From Colimorpha_A sp045540115 (lineage in GTDB: Bacteria; Bacillota; Clostridia; Oscillospirales; CAG-272), in NCBI GenBank assembly GCA_045540115.1, contig JAZQGR010000028.1:1-18948 (forward strand): DNA of 18,948 nucleotides, given 5' to 3'. The number at the start of each line of letters is the position of its first letter. The stretch's first letter is position 1. This document shows, piece after piece, positions 12,990-18,948 of this stretch. A program made the translations under genes and the position numbers. The notes below the pieces were generated by a model. The model did not search any database, was not told where the DNA came from, and worked only from the letters and a program-made list of their open reading frames with translations.

Positions 12990-14353
12990 TTCAATATTCC
13001 TTTTTTGGTAAAGTTTCGATATGCAATCAGAAATACGATAACGTTACCGACAAGTATTATCGCCCAAGATATCGGGTAACACATATAAACCGTTGTTATC
13101 TCGTGCCACACAGGATATACGAACTCCATCCATATCATTCTGAATCCGAAGATACCGAAGATAGAAATTGCTGTTATAATAAACGAATAGCCGAACACCT
13201 GAGCAAGTGCGCTGAATACTCCCGATATTGCAGGAATAAAATAAGTTGTAAGCATAACGGATGCACGCTCTCCCGCAAAGGAGACAGCCGCGTCATCCTT
13301 TGGAACGTAAAGACGGTACAGCGGGTCTCCGATAAGGAATATTCCAAGACCGAGAATCAGCGCAAAAGACACGGAAATAATAAGACAGGATGTAATGATC
13401 TTCTTGAGTCGCTCCGGTTTTCTTGCTCCGACATTCTGACCGCCGAATGCCATTGCGGCAGAGTTGAATGCTCCGACGCACGCCATAACGAAGCCTTCAA
13501 GACTTGATGAGGTAGAGCTACCCGCAACGGCGCTTGGTCCGTACGAGTTGACAGCAGCCTGAATCGTAATATTAGAGAGACTGTATATTGCATTCGATAT
13601 TCCGCTCGGCAGACCGTAGCGAATGATCGCGATAAATTCATCCTTACAGATGCGCAAGCGTCTCAGATAAACGCGCGTATCATCGTACTGATGAGTCAGG
13701 CATCTCAGAGTTAAAAATGCGGCAAGATACTGTGTGAGCGTTGTGGCAAGTGCAACTCCGTCGGCATCCATACCTAAGTATTTTACGAATATATAGTTAA
13801 GAACAACGTTCGATACGCCTGCAATTATAAGGAAATTGAGCGGGCGGCGCGTGTCTCCGTTGGTCCTCAGGATCGCACTACCGAAATTATAAAGGAAAAT
13901 TCCGGGGCAGCCAAGGAAGTAGATACGTAGGTATATAATGGCCTTTTCTCTTGACTCTGGCGGACATTTTGTAATATCCATTGCATAAGGGCTTATAAGG
14001 AGGCCGATTATCGCAACAAGTGTTCCGCAGACAAGAGAAAGAAGAACCGCGGTATGTACAATTCTAACTGTTTTGTCTTTTTCTTTTGCGCCAAGTGCTC
14101 GGGAAAGTGCAACGTTAACACCGTTAGCAAGTCCCATAACCGTCTGAACGATAAGCGAAATAAACGCGCCCGTTGCACCGACAGCAGCAGTTGCAATTGT
14201 TGCATCTTTTCCCGCGAAATTTCCTACAATCGCAAGGTCGGCTGCATTGAAGAATATTTGCAGAATACCCGCAATAACAAGCGGAACAGCATATTTAATG
14301 ATCGGCAAAAACACCGGTCCTTCGATCATATTAACAGTTTTACTTTTAAACAT
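12986..14353 (-). CDS. MATE family efflux transporter (second of a tandem pair)
   Basis: A 455-residue polytopic membrane protein with about twelve hydrophobic helices in two homologous halves, as in Na+- or H+-coupled MATE transporters that export drugs and cationic metabolites. Family features include GILQIFFNAADLAIVGNFAG near residues 25-44 and an ANGVNVALSRALGA segment near 80-94. It closely resembles the neighbour at 14382-15740 along its whole length, including shared phrases such as KRLRICKDE/KRLRIVKAE-like positions, so the two are tandem duplicates that have diverged. The start at 14353 is preceded by AGAGG; the upstream paralogue ends 28 nt earlier with no terminator or promoter between. 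The stop overlaps the Nudix start by 4 nt. The exported substrate cannot be read from sequence. Confidence 0.9.
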   Translation of the reverse strand: MFKSKTVNMIEGPVFLPIIKYAVPLVIAGILQIFFNAADLAIVGNFAGKDATIATAAVGATGAFISLIVQTVMGLANGVNVALSRALGAKEKDKTVRIVHTAVLLSLVCGTLVAIIGLLISPYAMDITKCPPESREKAIIYLRIYFLGCPGIFLYNFGSAILRTNGDTRRPLNFLIIAGVSNVVLNYIFVKYLGMDADGVALATTLTQYLAAFLTLRCLTHQYDDTRVYLRRLRICKDEFIAIIRYGLPSGISNAIYSLSNITIQAAVNSYGPSAVAGSSTSSSLEGFVMACVGAFNSAAMAFGGQNVGARKPERLKKIITSCLIISVSFALILGLGIFLIGDPLYRLYVPKDDAAVSFAGERASVMLTTYFIPAISGVFSALAQVFGYSFIITAISIFGIFGFRMIWMEFVYPVWHEITTVYMCYPISWAIILVGNVIVFLIAYRNFTKKGILK

Positions 14354-14381
14354 AATATGCCTCTGACATAAAAAATCGGCT

Positions 14382-15740
14382 TTACTTAACGTATCCTTTT
14401 TTCATATACTTGTTATATGCGTAGAGAAGAACAGCGCCGTTTGCGATCAAAATGAACACCCAGGACACGGGGAAACACCATATTACGGCTTCTATACTCT
14501 TCGGAAAAGCTTTAACGACGGTATTCATCCAAACAGTTCGCAATCCGAATATACCGATGATTGATATGATCGTTATATGCATTGAATAACCGAAAGCTTG
14601 AGAAACGGCTCCGAAGTTCTGCGATGCTGAAAGAATAACGTATGTTGTGAACATTATACTTCCCTTAATTGCCGCAATTTCAAGTGCTTCGGGATCATTG
14701 GGAACGTAGATCTTATACAGAGGCTCGCCTATAAGGAACATTCCAAAGCCCATTATCAGCGCAGCTATCGCGGAAATAGTCAGACATACAAGAATGACCT
14801 TCCTGATGCGCTTTTTGTTGCCCGCACCAATATTCTGACCGACAAATGCAACCGATGCTGCATTCATCGCAACGTACGTTGCCTGTATAAATCCTTCAAG
14901 GCTCGATACGGCAGAGTTTCCCGCGACCGCACTTGCGCCGAATACGTTGATTGCGGACTGAATTTGAATATTCGCAAAGCAATACATAGCGTTTGTAAGT
15001 CCGCTTGGCAGTCCGTATTTTACAATACTGAAGAGCTCAGCCTTAACGATGCGCAGCCTCTTCACGAACAGTCTCGTTGCATCCTCCTGAACTGTAAGAC
15101 ACTTAATGGTGAGGAACGCGGCAAGGTACTGCGAGATAGTTGTAGCAAGCGCGACACCATCCGCGTCCATATTGAACTGTAATACGAACAGCAGGTTGAG
15201 TGAAACGTTTGTTATACCTGCGATGATAAGGAAGTACAGTGGTCTTTTTGTATCGCCCTTGGTTCTGAGGATAGCCGCACCGAAATTATAAATAAATATG
15301 GCAGGACAACCCGCAAAGTATATCAGAAGATAAGCAACTGCCATATCAAATGATTCGCTTGGGCATTTGGTTATCTCCATCGCAATTGTGGAAAGCGCAG
15401 CTCCTATAATTCCAACAAATATTCCGGCAATAAGAGATACTGTCATAGAAGTATGAACTATATCTGAAGCCTTCTTTCGGTCATCTGCGCCAATAGCTCG
15501 CGCAAGCGTAACGTTGACGCCGTTTGATAGTCCCATAACCGTATTTACAACGAGACCGATAAACGATCCCGTTGCGCCGACAGCGGCGGTAGCGGCAGTT
15601 CCAGCAAACTGTCCGACAACCGCAAGGTCTGCTGCGTTAAAAAGGATCTGAAGTATTCCGGAAAACACGATAGGTAATGAATACATTATCATGTTTTTAA
15701 ATACCGGTCCGTCAAGCATATCGATTCTTTTTGATCTCAT
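14382..15740 (-). CDS. MATE family efflux transporter (first of a tandem pair)
   Basis: A 452-residue membrane protein with about twelve predicted helices, same family and layout as the downstream paralogue. It has GILQILFNAADLAVVGQFAG at about residues 28-47, SNGVNVTLARAIGA at about 75-90, and GCPAIFIYNFGAAILRTKGD in the middle. It lies 29 nt after prfC, with AAGGAG before the start codon and no intervening promoter or terminator, so it should be expressed with prfC. Two MATE genes in tandem could form a heteromeric or substrate-diversified pair, although MATE proteins are usually described as monomers. The direction of coupling (Na+ or H+) is not determinable by eye. Confidence 0.9.
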   Translation of the reverse strand: MRSKRIDMLDGPVFKNMIMYSLPIVFSGILQILFNAADLAVVGQFAGTAATAAVGATGSFIGLVVNTVMGLSNGVNVTLARAIGADDRKKASDIVHTSMTVSLIAGIFVGIIGAALSTIAMEITKCPSESFDMAVAYLLIYFAGCPAIFIYNFGAAILRTKGDTKRPLYFLIIAGITNVSLNLLFVLQFNMDADGVALATTISQYLAAFLTIKCLTVQEDATRLFVKRLRIVKAELFSIVKYGLPSGLTNAMYCFANIQIQSAINVFGASAVAGNSAVSSLEGFIQATYVAMNAASVAFVGQNIGAGNKKRIRKVILVCLTISAIAALIMGFGMFLIGEPLYKIYVPNDPEALEIAAIKGSIMFTTYVILSASQNFGAVSQAFGYSMHITIISIIGIFGLRTVWMNTVVKAFPKSIEAVIWCFPVSWVFILIANGAVLLYAYNKYMKKGYVK

Positions 15741-15769
15741 CAGAATGCTCCTTAATTAGCTAAGCGGAA

Positions 15770-17359
15770 TCAATTTTCCTGTGAGCCGTACTCCTCAAGA
15801 ACAAGTCCTTCGTTATGCTCGAGAGTGTATCGGATATTCCATTCGGAGTTAAAGAGAAGATAGTTCTTGCCCCTTACGTCCTGTACCCATTTTACCTCGT
15901 AAAGATAAAGCTTGCTCGGATCAATTCCATCGGGAACGCGCTTGATGAGGGTATACGACTGCGCAAACTGACGGTATTCGACTCCGTATTCATTCTTCAT
16001 TCTCGATTCGAGTACGTCGAACTGAAGCTGACCGACAACGCCAACGTAGACGCGTTCAAATCCGGAATTAGGCTCGAAAAAAATGCGGATAGCACCCTCT
16101 TGAGCTATCTGGTTTACACCTTTCGAGAACTGCTTACGCTTCATGCTGTCAATCTGCTCTATGACGGCAAAGCATTCAGGAGCGAAGGTCGGGATTCCCT
16201 CAAAGGTGATTCCCATGCTCTTATCGCAGATCGTGTCACCTATAGAGAAGATGCCCGGATCAAATACGCCGATAATGTCGCCCGCGTATGCCTCGTCGAC
16301 AATCGATCTCTCCTGAGCCATCATCTGTTGAGGCTGCGAGAGCTTTATCATCTTGCCTTCCTGAACGTGGAAGTACTCGCAAGCGCGCTCAAATTTGCCC
16401 GAAACTATGCGCATAAAAGCAATTCGGTCTCGATGTGCCTTGTTCATATTTGCCTGAATCTTAAAGACAAACGCCGAGAATCTTTCGTCACAAGGATCGA
16501 CCATACTGTCTCCTGCCTTGCGAGCGAGGGGCGTCGTTGTGAGCTTTAAGAAGTTTTCAAGGAAGGTCTCGACGCCGAAGTTATTAAGTGCTGAACCAAA
16601 GAATACCGGGCTGAGCTTACCGACGCGGACCTTTTCGAGATCAAAATCAAAGCAAGCTCCGTCAAGAAGCTCGATTTGTTCAGTCAGTGTTTCTCTGTCA
16701 TATTCACCGATAAGAGAATCAAGCATATCGGTATCAGTAATATCGCACTCGATAGCTGAAAGACGGTCGCGTCCGCGATGTGCATCGGCATAAGAAAGCA
16801 CCTGCTTGTTTACGCGGTCGTAAACTCCCTTGAAGCCGACACCGCAACCTATCGGCCAGTTCATCGGATAGGTTCCGATACCAAATTCACTTTCAAGCTC
16901 GTCGATCAAATCGAAGGGATCACGCGCCTCATGGTCGAGCTTGTTTATAAAGGTGAATATCGGAATATTTCTCATAGCACAGACCTTGAAAAGCTTTCTC
17001 GTCTGCGGCTCGATACCCTTTGCGGCGTCAATAACCATAACGGCGCTGTCAGCCGCCATAAGCGTACGATACGTATCCTCCGAGAAGTCCTGATGACCCG
17101 GTGTATCAAGAATGTTTATGCAGTAGCCTTCATATTCAAACTGCATAACGGAAGAGGTTATCGAAATACCCCTCTTTTTCTCCATTTCCATCCAGTCGGA
17201 TACTGCGTGGCGATCTGATGCTTTTCCTTTGACCGATCCGGCTGTCTGTATTGCTCCTCCATATAAAAGCAGCTTTTCTGTCAGTGTCGTTTTACCTGCG
17301 TCGGGATGCGAAATTATCGCAAACGTACGGCGACGCTTTATTTGGTCTATGATGGGCAT
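15770..17359 (-). CDS. prfC: Peptide chain release factor 3 (RF3)
   Basis: A 529-residue translational GTPase, the same length as well-studied RF3, which recycles RF1/RF2 from the ribosome after peptide release and takes part in post-peptidyl-transfer quality control. The G domain shows G1 S17-H-P-D-A-G-K-T-T25, switch II D86-T-P-G-H90-Q-D-F and G4 N140-K-L-D143. The sequence between the G1 region and switch II, with RHAVSDWMEMEKKRGISITSSV, is characteristic of RF3 rather than EF-G. Domains II and III follow, ending without an EF-G-type domain IV. The gene starts at ATG 17359 with a GAGAGGA site and its own promoter at 17408-17436. It is the first gene of an apparent five-gene operon with two MATE transporters, a Nudix hydrolase and a radical SAM enzyme. 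Confidence 0.95.
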   Translation of the reverse strand: MPIIDQIKRRRTFAIISHPDAGKTTLTEKLLLYGGAIQTAGSVKGKASDRHAVSDWMEMEKKRGISITSSVMQFEYEGYCINILDTPGHQDFSEDTYRTLMAADSAVMVIDAAKGIEPQTRKLFKVCAMRNIPIFTFINKLDHEARDPFDLIDELESEFGIGTYPMNWPIGCGVGFKGVYDRVNKQVLSYADAHRGRDRLSAIECDITDTDMLDSLIGEYDRETLTEQIELLDGACFDFDLEKVRVGKLSPVFFGSALNNFGVETFLENFLKLTTTPLARKAGDSMVDPCDERFSAFVFKIQANMNKAHRDRIAFMRIVSGKFERACEYFHVQEGKMIKLSQPQQMMAQERSIVDEAYAGDIIGVFDPGIFSIGDTICDKSMGITFEGIPTFAPECFAVIEQIDSMKRKQFSKGVNQIAQEGAIRIFFEPNSGFERVYVGVVGQLQFDVLESRMKNEYGVEYRQFAQSYTLIKRVPDGIDPSKLYLYEVKWVQDVRGKNYLLFNSEWNIRYTLEHNEGLVLEEYGSQEN

Positions 17360-17407
17360 TTATTCTGTCCTCTCTGATAGAAATAATTATAAATTACATA
17401 CAGAGTC

Positions 17408-17436
17408 ATTTTATCATATAATGCTCTTTCTTTCAA
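17408..17436 (-). promoter_or_regulatory. Promoter of the prfC operon
   Basis: On the minus strand, TTGAAA (17431-17436), 17-bp spacer and TAAAAT (17408-17413), leaving a leader of about 40 nt before the prfC start. No other good promoter is seen further down the operon. Confidence 0.7.
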
Positions 17437-17463
17437 GACAATTAAGAAAAAAATATTAACGAA

Positions 17464-17490
17464 AAAACCTCCGCCGAAGCGGAGGTTTTT
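17464..17490. terminator. Terminator between the microprotein and the prfC operon
   Basis: AAAACCTCCGC (17464-17474) and GCGGAGGTTTT (17479-17489) form a perfect 11-bp stem with a CGAA tetraloop. U-tracts exist in both orientations. On the minus strand it lies 12 nt after the stop of the 43-codon frame, so it ends the esterase-microprotein transcript before the prfC promoter. Confidence 0.9.
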
Positions 17491-17501
17491 ATGCTTGTTA
17501 A

Positions 17502-17633
17502 TTACTCTCCGAAGGGGTTGAAACCCGGGAAGCTAAAGTCACCGAGATTAAACTCGAAGCCGGAGCTTGTTATAACGTCTTCGTTTTCAAATACTACTAC
17601 TGTAAGTGTAGGCATTTCAAAGTTCTTTTCCAT
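17502..17633 (-). CDS. 43-residue microprotein following the SGNH esterase-like gene
   Basis: A short open frame of 43 codons and TAA, starting MEKNFEMPTLTVVVFENEDV and ending DFSFPGFNPFGE. The ATG is preceded by GAAAGGAGC at an ideal distance, as good a ribosome-binding site as any in the window, and 18 nt separate it from the upstream stop. A strong terminator follows 12 nt after the stop. The first half has a short hydrophobic beta-like run (TLTVVVFE) and an acidic NEDVITSSG segment; the second half is Phe/Gly/Pro-rich. There is no signal peptide, Cys or transmembrane segment. From memory, short Clostridial proteins with an EDVITxSG-like core are common, but I cannot confirm homologues here. 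Function unknown. It could be a small regulator, a chaperone-like partner of the upstream enzyme, or a peptide substrate of a modifying enzyme. Confidence 0.7.
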   Translation of the reverse strand: MEKNFEMPTLTVVVFENEDVITSSGFEFNLGDFSFPGFNPFGE

Positions 17634-17651
17634 TATTCTAGCTCCTTTCAA

Positions 17652-18948
17652 TTATTTAACGTTCAAAACGACCTTGAGCGAGTTGAAGCCTGTTTCAGCC
17701 TCAAGTGCCTCCCAGTCGATAAGACCGAAGGCGTTAATGTACTGCGAGCAATCAACGCCGTTGATAGTAACGGTATAAGATACGGTGTCCTCACGTCCGA
17801 GAGCGGAATTCTTAATGATAACTCTGCCCGCGGTGTTTTCTGCAGTCAGAATGTTGGTTCCGAGTGCAAGCTCACCGTTCTCATCGATGTGAGTAAGAGT
17901 TACGCCGTTCTTGGAGATTATCTTGATTCCGTCAAAGGCATTAGCGGTGCCGTAGCCGAGAGCGGAATAGAGGTTATCCGCCATTTCAACGCCCATTATG
18001 TTATGTACCTTCTGCGAATAGTGAACGATACTTCCGTCGAGCATATCGTGCGAGCAGGTCTCACTGACGGTAGAAAGCATATAGAGGTTGTCAAGCTCGT
18101 TGCAGAGACGGTACTGACCGACACGTGCTATCGTGTAGGAAGCGCTGCCTTCAGCGGTCGAGCCGGAGAGCTTCGAACGTACGACGGAGATTCCGCCGAA
18201 GTCGAGATCAAGCTCGCTTACAAGGCTCTCATGCATGCTCTTGTATGCATCGTAGTAGGTCTGATCGTCGCGAACGGTTCCCGTATAGGTTTCCCATTCG
18301 TCGCCTTCGCCCTGGTTCCAGATGTAACCGGAAAGAACAACGTTATAATTCTTGGAAAGTGCCGCATACGCGTTCGTGTAAGCTGCTACTGCCTTGGAAT
18401 AGCGGTAGGTAGTACCATGCTTGTTACAGCCGCAGGTATAGTCTTCGGGATTAGGTACCCATTCGTCAATACTCGTACTGCCTTCCGCAACCTGAAGGAA
18501 TACTACCTTGGTTCCGGTAAGCTCGTGCCATCTCGTACCGAATGCGGCAGGTGTACCGCTGATACAGTTGGATCCGCGGGAAGGATTTGCAAGATAGTGC
18601 ATATCTGCAGAATCGTCAAGGACGAAGTCCTCCTGTGCGAACTGACTGATCGTGGTCGCGTCGCTGAAGAAGGAGTAAACTGTGCCCTTTTCGGGAACGA
18701 GAGGAGATTCGGGAGGATTGGGGTTCTTACCCTGGTGATAGTAGAAGCCGTATTCCCAAGCGTAACCCGATCCGACCGTAAAGTTCGACTGTCCCATTAC
18801 GAGAATGAGGGTTATATCTTCCTTTGCGGGATCGTAGGTGCGGTCGCTTACGTACTTCTCAATATCTGCCGATTCAACGGTGACTTCAAGGAGTGCTCTG
18901 TCGCCGCTTTCGGTGTAGATAGCCTCGTTTGCATCGTAAAGCGCCTTG
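17652..18948 (-). CDS. SGNH-family sialate O-acetylesterase-like protein, N-terminus outside the window
   Basis: The frame is open from the right edge to a TAA at 17652-17654, giving at least 431 residues. The first in-frame Met in the window (18795-18797) is inside the domain, since the frame continues upstream, so the gene is truncated by the window. Motifs fit the SASA/DUF303 (CE6-like) branch of SGNH hydrolases. LVMGQSN has the nucleophile Ser codon at 18786-18788. WNQGEGDEWE is at about 18306-18320. A likely catalytic His is at 18021-18023 in DGSIVHYSQKVH, with an Asp five residues before it. These enzymes remove O-acetyl groups from sialic acid or xylan-type sugars. After the catalytic domain, about 110 residues resemble a C-terminal beta-rich module. 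It is transcribed with the microprotein 18 nt downstream. Localisation depends on the unseen N-terminus; the substrate is not established. Confidence 0.8.
   Translation of the reverse strand, partial: KALYDANEAIYTESGDRALLEVTVESADIEKYVSDRTYDPAKEDITLILVMGQSNFTVGSGYAWEYGFYYHQGKNPNPPESPLVPEKGTVYSFFSDATTISQFAQEDFVLDDSADMHYLANPSRGSNCISGTPAAFGTRWHELTGTKVVFLQVAEGSTSIDEWVPNPEDYTCGCNKHGTTYRYSKAVAAYTNAYAALSKNYNVVLSGYIWNQGEGDEWETYTGTVRDDQTYYDAYKSMHESLVSELDLDFGGISVVRSKLSGSTAEGSASYTIARVGQYRLCNELDNLYMLSTVSETCSHDMLDGSIVHYSQKVHNIMGVEMADNLYSALGYGTANAFDGIKIISKNGVTLTHIDENGELALGTNILTAENTAGRVIIKNSALGREDTVSYTVTINGVDCSQYINAFGLIDWEALEAETGFNSLKVVLNVK

Noticed and set aside
15815..17218. Plus-strand open frames opposite prfC
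   Set aside because: prfC on the minus strand is unambiguous through its GTPase motifs; the opposite frames reflect codon bias.
1..18948. CRISPR array, prophage, IS element or toxin-antitoxin system
   Set aside because: No regularly spaced direct repeats, transposase, integrase, phage structural genes or paired small toxin/antitoxin frames were seen on either strand.

Overview
The window looks like chromosomal DNA of a low-to-moderate-GC, strictly anaerobic Firmicute of the Clostridia class, probably a gut Oscillospiraceae-type bacterium. This is inferred from the gene content: a flavodiiron O2/NO reductase fusion, fermentative D-lactate dehydrogenase, a DUF4830 protein, an ECF-type thiamine transporter under a TPP riboswitch, BspA-like leucine-rich repeats, and TTGACA/TATAAT promoters with A/G-rich Shine-Dalgarno sites. 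No phage, plasmid, IS or CRISPR signature is seen.

Layout. Bases 1-66 are the tail of a plus-strand CDS, followed by a hairpin and a repeat-rich, purine/pyrimidine-asymmetric spacer. A minus-strand tRNA pair (Thr-TGT then Tyr-GTA) with its own consensus promoter and terminator lies at 308-581. On the plus strand follow a DUF4830 membrane protein (659), an alpha/beta hydrolase (1231), a D-lactate dehydrogenase with a Cys-rich tail (2247) and a four-module flavodiiron/flavin reductase/rubredoxin fusion (3302). Next is tRNA-Pro(CGG) (5237) with RidA (5382) apparently on the same transcript. A minus-strand GH123/DUF4091-like protein (5787-7361) is divergent from a large surface LRR protein with a C-terminal membrane anchor (7620-10640). 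A TPP riboswitch and terminator control thiT (10903-11565).

From 17359 down to 11596 runs a tight minus-strand operon: prfC, two tandem MATE transporter paralogues, a Nudix ADP-ribose pyrophosphatase-like protein and a radical SAM/SPASM protein. The last three genes are joined by 4-nt ATGA overlaps. At the right edge, a truncated SGNH/sialate-O-acetylesterase-like protein (continuing beyond 18948) is followed 18 nt later by a 43-codon open frame with a strong ribosome-binding site and a terminator, a clear microprotein candidate.

Themes. ldhA and the flavodiiron fusion form one redox unit (NADH disposal plus O2/NO removal). thiT under TPP control indicates thiamine scavenging. The GH123-like and acetylesterase-like proteins suggest work on amino-sugar or acetylated glycans, but their substrates are not readable here. 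Much of the window is ordinary core genome. The parts most worth a second look are the microprotein at 17502-17633, the Cys-rich tail of the lactate dehydrogenase next to the flavodiiron fusion, the tRNA-Pro/ridA arrangement, the prfC-MATE-MATE-Nudix-radical SAM operon, and the structured repeat spacer at 190-352.
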